From: Chloroflexota bacterium | Lineage (GTDB): Bacteria; Chloroflexota; Anaerolineae; Aggregatilineales; UBA2796 | Assembly (NCBI GenBank): GCA_021325095.1 | Contig: JAJPHV010000069.1 | Span: 1 to 64,000, forward strand | DNA length: 64,000 bases | Direction: 5' to 3' | In this document: positions 44,523 to 53,385 of the stretch, in pieces | How the letters are laid out: the number at the start of each line of letters is the position of its first letter | Numbering within the stretch: position 1 is the stretch's first letter | Notes under the pieces: generated by a model | What the model was told of the DNA's origin: nothing | What the model saw: only the letters and a program-made list of their open reading frames with translations | The model's database searches: none | Made by a program: the position numbers and the translations under genes

Positions 44523-45950
44523 TCACATCAGTGCCCTGAAGCGCTCCTCAACCGCATCCCAGGCAGCAGTATCGCGCGGCTCGTACACGGACAGCGGGAA
44601 CGACTCGCGGACGAGCGCGCGCCCTTCTTCTACCGACTTGAGGTCGCCCAGCGCGATCAACTGCGCGATGGCGTTGCCGAGCGCCGTCGCCTCGACTGGC
44701 CCGGCCAGTACCGGGATTCCGGTGGCGTCAGCGGTCATCTGGCACAGCAGCGTGTTCAGCGATCCACCCCCGACGATGTGCAGCGCCTCGACAGGCTGCT
44801 GTGTCAACGCCATCTCCTGACGCAGAACGATCCGGTATTTGAGGGCCAGGCTCTGGAAGATACACCGCGCCACTTCGCCCACCGATTCGGGCACGGGTTG
44901 GCCGGTATCTTTGCAGAACTGGCGGATGCGGTTGGGCATTTCACCCGGCGCGAGGAAGCGTGGGTCGTCCCCGTGTATCAGCGAGACAAAGGGCGCAGCC
45001 TCCGCTGCCATTTTGGTGAGCGTGTCATAGCTGTACTCCTGTCCTTCGCGTTGCCACTGGCGGCGCGATTCCTGGATCAACCACATGCCCGCGATGTTCT
45101 TGAGGAAACGGTACGTCCCGCCGTAACCGCCTTCGTTGGTGATGTTGGCCTCCAGCACCGCGTCGTTGATCACCGGATGTGGCAGTTCGAGACCGAGCAG
45201 TGACCATGTTCCCGACGAGATGTAGGCGAAGTGGGGCGTCCTGGTCGGGACGGCGACAACGGCGCTGGCGGTGTCGTGATGCGCTGCCACCACTGCCGGA
45301 ATGCCCTCATACTTGCCAAGCACCTGCCCCGGCTCAACGATGTCACCGAACAGCCGTGTTGGAATACCGATCCTTTCCAGCAGTTCAAAGGCCCACGTTC
45401 CAGTATGCGGGTCGTAACACTGGCTGGTCGTCGTGTCCGTGAATTCATTGATCTTCACGCCCGTCAGCCAGTAATATAGCAAATCGGGGAGCATCAGGAA
45501 GGCGGCAGCGTTGTCGAGCGTCGGGTCCTGGTCACGGATCAGCGTTGCCATCTGGTACAGTGAGTTGATCTGCATAATCTGGATGCCGGTGCGTGCAAAG
45601 ATTTCCTGGCGTGGCACGATGGCATGAACGTAATCCATTGCCCCGTCGTTGCGGCGATCACGGTAATGCACCGGGTTGCCGAGCAGGTGGCCCGCCCTGT
45701 CCAGGAAAGCGAAGTCCACGCCCCATGTATCCAGGCCGAGCGCGTCGGGCTTGTGCGCCTTGCGGATGCCCGCCTGCATGTCGCCAAAAAGCCTCAGAAT
45801 GTCCCAGTACAGTGTGCCGCCTGCCAGCACCGGGATGTTCTGGAACCGATGCAGTTCGTCGGCAGTCAGGCGTTGCCCATCGAAATGGACTGCCATTACG
45901 CGCCCCGTATCCGCCCCCAGGTCAATTGCCAGGACTGTTCGCGTCGCCAT
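44523..45950 (-). CDS. rhaB: Rhamnulokinase, FGGY family
   Basis: 475 residues. The FGGY start AIDLGADTGRVMAVHFDG, the rhamnulokinase-like LGLDTWGVDFAFLDRAGHLLGNPVHYRDRR, and the C-terminal HIVGGGSLNTLLCQMTADATGIPV and EATALGNAIAQLIALGD motifs support L-rhamnulose kinase, which makes L-rhamnulose-1-phosphate. Rhamnose isomerase and a LacI regulator on the same strand upstream agree. The aldolase that should follow is not in the window. Confidence 0.85.
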   Translation of the reverse strand: MATRTVLAIDLGADTGRVMAVHFDGQRLTADELHRFQNIPVLAGGTLYWDILRLFGDMQAGIRKAHKPDALGLDTWGVDFAFLDRAGHLLGNPVHYRDRRNDGAMDYVHAIVPRQEIFARTGIQIMQINSLYQMATLIRDQDPTLDNAAAFLMLPDLLYYWLTGVKINEFTDTTTSQCYDPHTGTWAFELLERIGIPTRLFGDIVEPGQVLGKYEGIPAVVAAHHDTASAVVAVPTRTPHFAYISSGTWSLLGLELPHPVINDAVLEANITNEGGYGGTYRFLKNIAGMWLIQESRRQWQREGQEYSYDTLTKMAAEAAPFVSLIHGDDPRFLAPGEMPNRIRQFCKDTGQPVPESVGEVARCIFQSLALKYRIVLRQEMALTQQPVEALHIVGGGSLNTLLCQMTADATGIPVLAGPVEATALGNAIAQLIALGDLKSVEEGRALVRESFPLSVYEPRDTAAWDAVEERFRALM

Positions 45951-45951
45951 G

Positions 45952-45996
45952 CCTCACCCCCCGGCCCCCTCTCCACCAGAGTGGAGAGGGGGAGTC
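45952..45996. repeat. GC-rich palindromic intergenic repeat, copy 8
   Basis: CCTCACCCCCCGGCCCCCTCTCCACCAGAGTGGAGAGGGGG; the inner stem CCCCCTCTCCAC/GTGGAGAGGGGG is perfect. The copy supplies the last codons and stop of the broken DUF559 frame. Confidence 0.8.
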
Positions 45997-46376
45997 ATTG
46001 GAGAACTGTTTACCGTTTTAACGATCTTGTCGAGCACACTTTCGATTGAATTCAGCACTTCTTCATTCGTAAAGCGAAGCACTTTAAGCCCCAAACTTTC
46101 CAGGTATTCTTGACGGACAGCATCTTCCTCGGCTGTGTATTGGTGGATTTCACCATCGACCTCGACGATCAGCCTTTCTTCGATGCAACAAAATCGGTGA
46201 TAAATTTGTCAATTGCATGTTGCCGGCGGAACTTCAACCCGGCAATTTGCCTACCGCGCAGCCATTTCCAGAGCTTGCTTTCTGCCGGAGTAGGTTTATG
46301 CCGAATTCTGTCGAGCCAGCGGCCTGAGCTTGTCCCATAACTTCGGGTTACGCCCATCCCGGATTTTGGCCTTCAT
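45954..46376 (-). pseudogene. Frameshifted DUF559/Vsr-like endonuclease-domain gene
   Basis: From ATG 46376 the frame gives AKIRDGRNPKLWDKLRPLARQ and stops; the next frame continues RHKPTPAESKLWKWLRGRQIAGLKFRRQHAIDKFITDF; then a one-base loss near 46190 moves to a third frame, CIEERLIVEVDGEIHQYTAEEDAVRQEYLESLGLKVLRF, ending in the palindromic repeat. Joined, these form a normal DUF559 protein (PD-(D/E)XK-like, small). Two frameshifts make it non-functional unless they are sequencing errors. It lies inside the rhamnose operon, between rhaI and rhaB. Confidence 0.8.
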
Positions 46377-46436
46377 GCCTCAGTCCTCTGAATACAGATC
46401 TATTGCCACTTTCCACGTCTGCTGACTTTGCGCTAA

Positions 46437-46478
46437 ACTCCCCTCTCCACTGGGGTGGAGAGGGGCCGGGGTGAGGCA
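46437..46478. repeat. GC-rich palindromic intergenic repeat, copy 9
   Basis: CTCCCCTCTCCACTGGGGTGGAGAGGGGCCGGGGTGAGG; inner stem perfect, left outer arm lost. Between the DUF559 pseudogene start and the rhaI stop. Confidence 0.8.
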
Positions 46479-46480
46479 AA

Positions 46481-47704
46481 TCACCCCGGGAAGCCGCCCA
46501 GTGCTCCGCTGGCGACACCGCGCTCTTTTGCCACTCGCCTGGCGTAGTCGTCCTTGCGATACACGCCAATCGGATCGGGATCGATGCCCATTTCCTGCCG
46601 GACTTTCGCCAGCAGCGGGCGCACGTCGGTGTCGTAGGCTTCCATCATCACCCGGTACGCGCCGAGCACGTCCCCGCCGCGCTGCGCCTCGGCCAGCGCC
46701 TTCCGATCCACCAGCAGCGCCTTCGCATACGCCACCTGGCAATGGATGACACTTTGCAGCATGGCTTCCAGCTTTGGCTCGATGTTGTGGCTCTGGTCGA
46801 TCATATAGGCCACGTCCTTCGCTTTGTCCCCGGCGCTGACCAGTTCGTGGAAGATATTGAATAGCTCAAACGGGTTGGTCGTGCCTACGATCAGGTCGTC
46901 GTCGGCGTACTGGCGGGCATTGAAGTGGAAGCCGCCCAGCTTACCCTCGTCCAGCAAATAGGCCACGATCATCGGAATGTTGGTTCCCTGCGCATGGTGG
47001 CCCGTATCGACCAGCACCTGCGCCTGATCGCCCAGCTTCAGGCACAGCGCGTAGGCCGTGCCCCAATCCGGGATGTCAGTGGTGAAGAAGGCTGGCTCGA
47101 AGAATTTGTACTCGACCAGCATCCGGCTGCCTTTGGGGAGATGCTTGTACGTCTCCCGCAGCGCATTCTCCATGCGGTGTTTGCGGTCCACCACGCTGTC
47201 CTGCCCGGCGTAGTTTGTGCCGTCCGCGAACCACAGGCTCAACAGCTTGCTGCCCGTCTTTTCCATGATCTCGCAACACTCGATCATGTGGGCCAGAGCT
47301 TGCTCCTGGGTGGCGGGCGAGGGGTTGCACACGCTGCCCAGCTTGTATTCTTCGTCCTGAAACAGGTTCGGGTTGACCGCGCCGATCTCGATACCGTGCG
47401 ATTGCGCTTCCTGGCGCAGCGCACTGTAATCTTCAGTCTTGTCCCAGGGAATGTGAATCGCCACACTGGGTGCAACCCCGGTCAGCTTGTGGATATACCC
47501 GGCATCCGCCAGTCGCTCGTGGATGTTGCGCGCCGCGCCCGGCCACGCGAAGACCTTGAAGCGCGTCCCGCTGTTGCCGTAGCCCCAGGATGGCGTTTCG
47601 ATGTGCTGTTTTTTGAGTTTGTCTTTCACGTCCTCGACGTTGATGCCGCGCTTTTGCAGACGTTCGGCGAGGGCCGGATAGGCAGCTAAATGTTCATCCG
47701 TCAT
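46481..47704 (-). CDS. rhaI: L-rhamnose isomerase, RhaI (Pseudomonas stutzeri) type
   Basis: 407 residues. The order [26 protein letters not shown], then [70 protein letters not shown] and [18 protein letters not shown] fits the TIM-barrel rhamnose isomerase of the P. stutzeri kind, with the Glu/Asp/His metal ligands in these strings. It converts L-rhamnose to L-rhamnulose. It lies 14 bp downstream of the LacI regulator and upstream of rhaB. Confidence 0.9.
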   Translation of the reverse strand: MTDEHLAAYPALAERLQKRGINVEDVKDKLKKQHIETPSWGYGNSGTRFKVFAWPGAARNIHERLADAGYIHKLTGVAPSVAIHIPWDKTEDYSALRQEAQSHGIEIGAVNPNLFQDEEYKLGSVCNPSPATQEQALAHMIECCEIMEKTGSKLLSLWFADGTNYAGQDSVVDRKHRMENALRETYKHLPKGSRMLVEYKFFEPAFFTTDIPDWGTAYALCLKLGDQAQVLVDTGHHAQGTNIPMIVAYLLDEGKLGGFHFNARQYADDDLIVGTTNPFELFNIFHELVSAGDKAKDVAYMIDQSHNIEPKLEAMLQSVIHCQVAYAKALLVDRKALAEAQRGGDVLGAYRVMMEAYDTDVRPLLAKVRQEMGIDPDPIGVYRKDDYARRVAKERGVASGALGGFPG

Positions 47705-47718
47705 GATGGCAATCCTTT

Positions 47719-48738
47719 CTAGGTTGTCTTGGCTCGCCCGGCGGATTCCCGGACAATTAGTTCAGTCGGAAGCAAATAGTGCACGCTCTCGTCGGCGGCC
47801 TGCCCCTGTATGCGATCCAGCAGCAGGCGCGCGGCAGTGCGGCCCAATTCGGCCAATGGCTGCGCCACTGTCGTCAGCGGCGGCGAGACATACGAACTGA
47901 GCGGAATATTATCGACGCCGACCACCGACAGATCAGCGGGGACGCCGATCCCATGCGCCTGCGCGTAGCGCAGAACGCCAATCGCCAGCGTGTCGTTGAA
48001 GGCAAAGATCGCCGTCGGGCGCTGCCTCTGTTGAAATAGGTGGCTGGCCGCTATGTAGCCTGCCTCGTATTCGTAGCCAGGCGTCTCGTAGATGAGTGCC
48101 GGATCGAGTTCGCAGCCGTATTTGTGCAGGGTATCGATGCAGCCTCTCAGCCGATCCTGCACAGGCGGATGCCGCCGCCGCCCGATCACCAGCCCGAAGG
48201 CGCGGTGTCCGAGGCCGATCAGGTATTCCATGGCCGAACACGCGCCCAGGTAGTGATCGCACTGCACGCTGTCTGCCTCGACCTTTGGATAGCCGCGATC
48301 AAACAGGACGATGGGCATCCCCTTGGTCTGCAAATAGTGAATGCCTTCCGCCGTCGTGCCGGTGATCGACATGGCGACCCCGGCTACGCGCTGCTGGTAC
48401 AGGCTCTGGCAGTACTCGATCTCTTTGGCGTCGTCGTCGGCAGAATTGCACAGGTAGACGCTGTAGTTGGCCCCGTAGCAGTATTCTTCGATACCGCTGG
48501 CGATCTCGGCGAAAAACGGGTTGCGGTTGTCCGGCACGATCAGCCCAATGGTACGGGTTTGCTGGCGGCGCAGGCTGCGCGCGACGGCGTTCGGCTGGTA
48601 ATTCAACGCCTCAATGGAAGCCAGCACACGCGCCCGCAGTTCCGGGTCAACGTTCGGGTGGTTGTTCAGCACGCGCGACACGGTAGCCCTGGATACCCTG
48701 GCGTGCTGCGCCACCTGCTTGATCGTAACCATTGTCAT
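47719..48738 (-). CDS. LacI-family regulator of the rhamnose operon
   Basis: 339 residues from ATG 48738 (ATG 48732 possible). The N-terminal HTH ([54 protein letters not shown]) includes the hinge helix that inserts at a central CpG. The remainder is a periplasmic-binding-protein-like sensor ([36 protein letters not shown]...). It is the first gene of the rha operon. A perfect palindrome with a central CG lies between its promoter and ATG, so it very likely represses itself and the operon, with rhamnose or a product as inducer. Confidence 0.9.
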   Translation of the reverse strand: MTMVTIKQVAQHARVSRATVSRVLNNHPNVDPELRARVLASIEALNYQPNAVARSLRRQQTRTIGLIVPDNRNPFFAEIASGIEEYCYGANYSVYLCNSADDDAKEIEYCQSLYQQRVAGVAMSITGTTAEGIHYLQTKGMPIVLFDRGYPKVEADSVQCDHYLGACSAMEYLIGLGHRAFGLVIGRRRHPPVQDRLRGCIDTLHKYGCELDPALIYETPGYEYEAGYIAASHLFQQRQRPTAIFAFNDTLAIGVLRYAQAHGIGVPADLSVVGVDNIPLSSYVSPPLTTVAQPLAELGRTAARLLLDRIQGQAADESVHYLLPTELIVRESAGRAKTT

Positions 48739-48810
48739 TAAACTTTTGCCGGCCAGAACAATAACGTCGATTGAAGGCTTGCGCGGATCGCCAACCTTCA
48801 CGCACCTTTG

Positions 48811-48824
48811 AGAAATCGATTTCT
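48811..48824. promoter_or_regulatory. LacI-family operator in the rha operon leader
   Basis: AGAAATCGATTTCT is a perfect 14-bp palindrome with central CG, the arrangement bound by LacI/GalR-type dimers. It begins about 7 bp after the predicted transcript start, so binding would block RNA polymerase. Confidence 0.75.
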
Positions 48825-48837
48825 GAACTTTACCCTG

Positions 48838-48865
48838 ATTATAAGACCATTTACAGAGGTGTCAA
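48838..48865 (-). promoter_or_regulatory. Consensus sigma-70 promoter of the rha operon
   Basis: On the minus strand TTGACA (48865-48860), a 16-bp spacer and TATAAT (48843-48838) are both exact consensus. Transcription would start at about 48831, upstream of the operator. Confidence 0.85.
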
Positions 48866-48894
48866 CCGCGTCGGGCAGACCCACGAAGTGTCCG

Positions 48895-49260
48895 CTAGGG
48901 GGCCTTCAGCCGAGAAAAAACGGTTTGCGCAGTATTGAGCGCACTCTCAGCAATAACCGGAACCTGGAAGACTTCTTCTGCGTAATCGCATTTGTTTCGC
49001 CACTGTCTCAGTTGATCGAGCTTACTGGCGATGTCCAACATCCCACTACGTTTGAAGTGTTCTCTGACATCACTATGATCCTCTTCGGTACGCTTGGGCT
49101 TGAATCCCTGCTGAGAACTGGCGTAGTTACGCGCATGGCAGAATGCCGCGAAGTATGCTCGGCTAATCGCACAACGGAGCGCTGCCTCCCGCGTGAAACT
49201 GCCCTGGTTGGTTGCGAGGAACTGCGCTAAATCCAGATACTCTTTCCAATCGAAGGGCAT
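48895..49260 (-). CDS. HEPN-domain protein (RNxxDY type)
   Basis: 121 residues, all helical. Residues 26-45 read ALRCAISRAYFAAFCHARNY, the first HEPN helix pattern, and 85-93 read RQWRNKCDY, a variant of the R-N-x-x-D-Y motif of HEPN ribonucleases/toxins. The canonical Rx4-6H dyad is replaced by Asp-Tyr, so activity may be altered. It ends the three-gene minus-strand cassette; its start lies 7 bp after the preceding stop with the GGAGTGAG site overlapping that gene's end. AT-richer than neighbours. Confidence 0.65.
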   Translation of the reverse strand: MPFDWKEYLDLAQFLATNQGSFTREAALRCAISRAYFAAFCHARNYASSQQGFKPKRTEEDHSDVREHFKRSGMLDIASKLDQLRQWRNKCDYAEEVFQVPVIAESALNTAQTVFSRLKAP

Positions 49261-49267
49261 CTATTTC

Positions 49268-49744
49268 TCACTCCGGCGACTGAAAGTCAGTTGTCACAAT
49301 CAACCAACCGGAACTGTTCTCCAGGAGTTCTCGACATTGTTCAAAGGCGCGATCCAGATCATCAATGATGTCTGCATCATAATTCTCTTGCCGTACATAC
49401 AGCGTCAGATATTCATCCTGGACTTCAGGATCGGTGTATAGTTCCAGAGACAACTGGGCTTGTGTCTTCAGAAAACCTCGTACTATTCCACAAACAGGTA
49501 GTAATTTGCTTATCATATCAGGATGATGAGCAAGATAGCTTCGCAATTCCGAGGGACAGGGAATTCTTACCCGTGTCTGGCGAAGCAGACTCAACACATT
49601 TTCAATGTCGCTACTGACACCAGCACTTTTCGTGGCAAACACGCGCCAGAAATCGAGCATGGTCGAATAAAACAGGTCGAATTCTGAGGAAGCAGCCGAA
49701 TGAGAGTGCAGTCGCCATAGTGTCTGCCGACTGTATTTCTTCAT
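49268..49744 (-). CDS. Unknown protein, middle gene of the HEPN/TIGR04255-like cassette
   Basis: 158 residues from ATG 49744, which has a GGAGGGC site; a GTG at 49804 directly after the upstream stop would give 178. Predicted helix-rich N-terminal half (LHSHSAASSEFDLFYSTMLDFWRV) and a C-terminal part with LSLELYTDPEVQDEYLTLYVRQENYDADIIDDLDRAFEQCRELLE. It is acidic and lacks membrane segments. I do not recognise the family. Its position between a TIGR04255-like and a HEPN gene, with tight spacing, implies joint function. Confidence 0.55.
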   Translation of the reverse strand: MKKYSRQTLWRLHSHSAASSEFDLFYSTMLDFWRVFATKSAGVSSDIENVLSLLRQTRVRIPCPSELRSYLAHHPDMISKLLPVCGIVRGFLKTQAQLSLELYTDPEVQDEYLTLYVRQENYDADIIDDLDRAFEQCRELLENSSGWLIVTTDFQSPE

Positions 49745-49804
49745 TTGGATGCCCTCCTGATAGCCGAAAACGCTACTTGTGTGGGCCGTTAGTATGCTAG
49801 ACAC

Positions 49805-50542
49805 TTACTTGATCTCCTGGAAAAGCTCTCTCAAACGCTCAGTGATACAACCTTCAAACACTTCTTCAATTCTTTGATGTGCTTCTTCTATCCACTCCAA
49901 TGCTTTATCGAGCACAATCGCTCGTGGTTGGACCAGAAAATAATCTAAATCCAGGAGTATGGCTGAATTACCAGCCTCTTCTGGTACAGCGCTACTAAGT
50001 TGGACAGTACAGGCATCTTTCTCTGAAAACGGCAATAAACATTGCAGGGCGAAGCCACTTGTTCGTTTAGGCAAGTTTGGCCCTAAGTGTGGCCTGAAAT
50101 CGAAATATTCCTCTAGTTTAATCGTGTGAGTTGGGATCTCAATGCGATTGATGTAACGTAAACCTGCCCGTTCAATTCCCTTAACCTTGACGGTAGTGTT
50201 CAAGGCTTGCAGTGCTCGCTCTATTAGGGGTTTGAAGCCAGCCCAAGCGGGATACGGTTTCAGGCAATTTACTGCAAGAAGGTGAGAACCGATCTGAATG
50301 AATGATCTTCCATTTTCAGTCGTGAGAAGCACACGCTCATCAGTCCTTACTTTTTGCTGCATACCTTGAGGGCCTTGTTCAATTTCGACTTCCTGAGCGA
50401 GGCGCTGTTCGCGGTTAGGAAAATCGTCTTTGACCTTCTCATAAATCATGCCAGGAATCGTGAGATCCCATTGTGTGTCGGGGGTTAATCTTAGTTCACA
50501 AACAGCCTCGATAAGTGGGGGAGCTGCGTATCGTCTACCCAC
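49805..50542 (-). CDS. TIGR04255-like family protein
   Basis: 245 residues, GTG start at 50542 with AGGAG upstream. The start YAAPPLIEAVCELRLTP, the middle SFIQIGSHLLAVNCLKPYPAWAGFKPLIERAL, GIERAGLRYINRIEIP and LEEYFDFRPHLG, and the end LEWIEEAHQRIEEVFEGCITERLRELF are the hallmarks of TIGR04255, a sporadically distributed family of unknown function with no membrane segment. It opens the cassette with the middle gene and the HEPN gene. Patchy distribution plus HEPN linkage suggests a defence or toxin-related role. Confidence 0.7.
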   Translation of the reverse strand: MGRRYAAPPLIEAVCELRLTPDTQWDLTIPGMIYEKVKDDFPNREQRLAQEVEIEQGPQGMQQKVRTDERVLLTTENGRSFIQIGSHLLAVNCLKPYPAWAGFKPLIERALQALNTTVKVKGIERAGLRYINRIEIPTHTIKLEEYFDFRPHLGPNLPKRTSGFALQCLLPFSEKDACTVQLSSAVPEEAGNSAILLDLDYFLVQPRAIVLDKALEWIEEAHQRIEEVFEGCITERLRELFQEIK

Positions 50543-50680
50543 GAACTTGTCTCCTGGAGTCTACAGAAAGGGTCAGGAAAGTTCAGGCATGGTACAACTA
50601 TACCAAAGAAAACATGTTTGCGCCTACGGATGACAGTTTGAGTTATGGAGCGTCCGTTACCTCTTGTGCCGCAGGAGCGA

Positions 50681-51394
50681 TCACGGCGTCAGGTCAACCC
50701 GGCTGATCGCTTCCAACGCCGAGCGCGCCGCTGCCTGAGCCGCTGCCTGCTTGTTCCGCCCGTGTCCGATGCCGTACACGCGCTCCCCGATCACCACCTC
50801 AATCGTGAATTCCCGCGCGTGATCCGGCCCCGTGATGCGTACCGTCCGGTATACAGGGGTCAGGTTCAGCGCCGATTGGCTCCATTCTTGCAGGCGGCTT
50901 TTGGCGTCCTTGTCGGATTGCTCCCTGAGCATCTCCTCCAGCACGGGGACGAACCAGGGTGTGGCGAACTGGCGCACCGCTTCCATACCCTGATCCAGGT
51001 ACAGCGCACCCACCAGCGCCTCGAATGCGCCACCCAGATTGCGCAGCCGCTCGCGCCCGCCGTATTCCGCTTCGCCCTTGCCAAGCAGCAGCAGCTCATT
51101 CAACCCGATGGCGCTGGCGTACCGGGCCAGCGATTCATTGCGCACCAGCCCGGCCCGCAGCCGCGTCAGATCGCCTTCGGGCATCTCCGGGAAGCGCTGG
51201 TATAACCATTCGGCGGCGATGAAATCCAGCACCGAGTCGCCCAGGAATTCCAGCCGCTCGTTATCTTCCAGCCTTTCGTCGGGATGCTCGTTCAGGTACG
51301 AGCGATGGGTCAGGGCGCGTTGCAGCAGTGATAGATCGCGGAACGTCACGCCAAGCCGCGCTGCATAGCTACTCAGATCAATGTCGGCTCTCAT
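50681..51394 (-). CDS. rnc: Ribonuclease III
   Basis: 237 residues from ATG 51394. The catalytic signature ERLEFLGDSVLDFIAAEWLY (46-65) and a second acidic site in GGAFEALVGALYLDQG are intact, and a C-terminal dsRNA-binding domain carries GPDHAREFTIEVVIGERVYGIGHGRNKQAAAQAAARSAL. It cleaves double-stranded RNA in rRNA and mRNA processing. ATGA overlap (51391-51394) couples it to moaX upstream. Confidence 0.95.
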   Translation of the reverse strand: MRADIDLSSYAARLGVTFRDLSLLQRALTHRSYLNEHPDERLEDNERLEFLGDSVLDFIAAEWLYQRFPEMPEGDLTRLRAGLVRNESLARYASAIGLNELLLLGKGEAEYGGRERLRNLGGAFEALVGALYLDQGMEAVRQFATPWFVPVLEEMLREQSDKDAKSRLQEWSQSALNLTPVYRTVRITGPDHAREFTIEVVIGERVYGIGHGRNKQAAAQAAARSALEAISRVDLTP

Positions 51395-52122
51395 GACTGG
51401 ACAGCCCGATCCGGCGTTCGATCCTCCGGGGTTGGGACGTGATGACCCTCGATCCACTGGCTGCCGTCGGGCCGAATCTCCTTCTTCCACACCGGGACAA
51501 TTTCCTTCAGGCGGTCAATGCCGTAGCGCGCCGCCTCGAAACAGCCCTGGTCGCGGTGGCCGGATGCGCAGGCAATGAGCACGGTTGGCTCGCCCACTTC
51601 CAGCCGCCCGATGCGCTGCACGATGGCGATACCCTGCACCAGCGGCCAGCGCTCCCGAATCTCGGCGGCCACCTGCTGCATCTTGGCAAGGGCCATCGGC
51701 TCGTAAGCCTCGTATTCCAGACGCACCGTAGCGCGCCGGGTATCGTTGATGGTCGTTTCGCCCCGTACCGCCCCGCTGAACAGACAGACGGCGCCCGTCG
51801 CTGGGCTGGTGATGGCACGTGTCAGTTCGTTCAGGTCAATCGGATCGCGGGCCACGCGGTAAATCTCCGGCCACGTCCCACCGCTCACCGGCGGGAAAAA
51901 TGCCACCTCGTCGCCGTCGTGAACGGGATCACCGGCAAAGGCGAACTCCTGGTTGATGGCGCCCACTGCCGCCTGAAGCGACTCGGCCAGCGCCGGGTGC
52001 TCGCCCGCCAGCCTATTCCGCACGTCGGACAATGTGGCCTGCTCAGTGGGCAGACTCACCGACAGTCGATCCGTCCCTGCCCGGTCTTTCAGCGTTGCAA
52101 ACAACAATATCGTCACGTTCAT
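51391..52122 (-). CDS. moaX: MoaD-MoaE fusion (molybdopterin synthase)
   Basis: 243 residues. Residues 1-82 are MoaD (ubiquitin fold) ending PPVSGG, and residues ~90-230 are MoaE ([31 protein letters not shown] [47 protein letters not shown]). MoaD must carry a free Gly-Gly thiocarboxylate, yet here GG (81-82) is followed by TWPEIY. In Mycobacterium tuberculosis MoaX a similar fusion is cut after the Gly-Gly. It makes molybdopterin from precursor Z. It overlaps moaC by ATGA (52119-52122). Confidence 0.9.
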   Translation of the reverse strand: MNVTILLFATLKDRAGTDRLSVSLPTEQATLSDVRNRLAGEHPALAESLQAAVGAINQEFAFAGDPVHDGDEVAFFPPVSGGTWPEIYRVARDPIDLNELTRAITSPATGAVCLFSGAVRGETTINDTRRATVRLEYEAYEPMALAKMQQVAAEIRERWPLVQGIAIVQRIGRLEVGEPTVLIACASGHRDQGCFEAARYGIDRLKEIVPVWKKEIRPDGSQWIEGHHVPTPEDRTPDRAVQS

Positions 52123-52607
52123 CTTTCACTGCCCGCTACATAATCGCCGCTCTTGCCGCCGTGTTTTTCGAGCAGCCGCACGTTCTGGATGCACATTCCC
52201 CGGTCAACGGCCTTTGCCATGTCGTAGAGGGTCAACGCAGCCACCGCGGCGGCGGTCAGCGCTTCCATCTCCACGCCGGTCTTGCCTGTGGTGCGCGCCG
52301 TCGCCCGGATCACAGCGCGATTGCCCGCTTCGTCCAGCCTGATCGTCACATCAATGTGGGTCAGCGGCAGCGGATGGCACAATGGGATCAGTTCGGAGGT
52401 GCGTTTGGCAGCCATGATTCCGGCGATGCGCGCTACGGTCAGCACGTCCCCTTTCTTAATCGCCCCCTCGCGGATCAGCCGCAGCGTTTCCGGCTGCATG
52501 GCGACCTCGCCGCCCGCGATGGCGGTGCGCTCTGTGTCCGCTTTATGCCCGACATCCACCATCTGAATGGCCCCAGACTCGTCCAGATGGCTCAGGTGAT
52601 CTTCCAC
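52119..52607 (-). CDS. moaC: Cyclic pyranopterin monophosphate synthase MoaC
   Basis: 162 residues with a GTG start (52607; AGAGGT upstream). [50 protein letters not shown] and [28 protein letters not shown] are the MoaC core with its catalytic Lys and His/Cys pocket. It converts the MoaA product to cyclic pyranopterin monophosphate. It is first in moaC-moaX-rnc; moaA is not in the window. Confidence 0.95.
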   Translation of the reverse strand: MEDHLSHLDESGAIQMVDVGHKADTERTAIAGGEVAMQPETLRLIREGAIKKGDVLTVARIAGIMAAKRTSELIPLCHPLPLTHIDVTIRLDEAGNRAVIRATARTTGKTGVEMEALTAAAVAALTLYDMAKAVDRGMCIQNVRLLEKHGGKSGDYVAGSER

Positions 52608-52805
52608 AATTTACCTCTTTCACAAGCATGTTTACGCCGATTATAGCTTAGATTTTGCGCTCGTTACCTTTTTCCTATTCGGCCTTCCAGGATTGCGAGT
52701 AACATAAAGGCTGAGTTTTGTTTCCCAAACCAAATATCCCATATCGGCACTTATCACAATATCCCAAATGTATGTGCCAGTTCTGGTCCAGGAGACAAAA
52801 CCCAC

Positions 52806-53219
52806 ATGAGTCATCAGGTCAGCGTCTACGATGGAGTCCTAACAATCCGGCTTGATGGGCGAGTCAGCGCCCAGGAAGTCATCCAGGATATCCGTTCCAA
52901 TCTCGACAATCAGTCGAAGCCGGTTACTGTCATACTCGACCTCACCCTGGCTGCGGCGTTTGATCAGCAACTGAAGTCGATGCTTTACCGTACTTTCCAG
53001 CACCACAATGTGGCCTGTGTTGGTTTTTGTGGTGTCAACCCTGAAGTTGAGAAGGATGTCAATGATCTGCTGGTGGTTTTGCGTCGTGTGCGGACGGTCA
53101 GCGTAGGCCAGACGGAAGCCGACGTCCGAGTCGAACTGGGCCTGACAGCGCCCCAGCCGCAGCAGAAAAAATTGAACGGAATGCTGGCTTATCTGAAGAA
53201 AGGCGAACTCACGTCCTAG
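52806..53219 (+). CDS. STAS/SpoIIAA-like single-domain protein
   Basis: 137 residues: VSVYDGVLTIRLDGRVSAQEVIQDI, then VTVILDLTLAAAFDQQLKSML, then a Gln-Lys-rich C-terminal extension. It resembles the STAS-like (SpoIIAA) fold. No serine corresponding to a phosphorylation site is clear, so switch function is not established. AT-rich region upstream (52608-52805) contains two AATATCCCA copies. It diverges from moaC. Confidence 0.5.
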   Translation: MSHQVSVYDGVLTIRLDGRVSAQEVIQDIRSNLDNQSKPVTVILDLTLAAAFDQQLKSMLYRTFQHHNVACVGFCGVNPEVEKDVNDLLVVLRRVRTVSVGQTEADVRVELGLTAPQPQQKKLNGMLAYLKKGELTS

Positions 53220-53318
53220 TCATCGGGTGAAATAATAATACGGATGTTTTTCCTCCCGGTGAAGAGGCGCTGAACCCCGAATTTTCAGAAGAAATTCATA
53301 ACCTCATCAACCATGCGC

Positions 53319-53347
53319 TTGTGTCGTCGCACCAGCTATGCTACGAT
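53319..53347 (+). promoter_or_regulatory. Promoter of the Flp pilin gene
   Basis: TTGTGT (53319-53324), a 17-bp spacer and TACGAT (53342-53347) precede the pilin ATG by about 39 bp. Confidence 0.5.
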
Positions 53348-53385
53348 ACAGGTGATGGAATTTCGAGGAAAGGAGGAAAACATCC

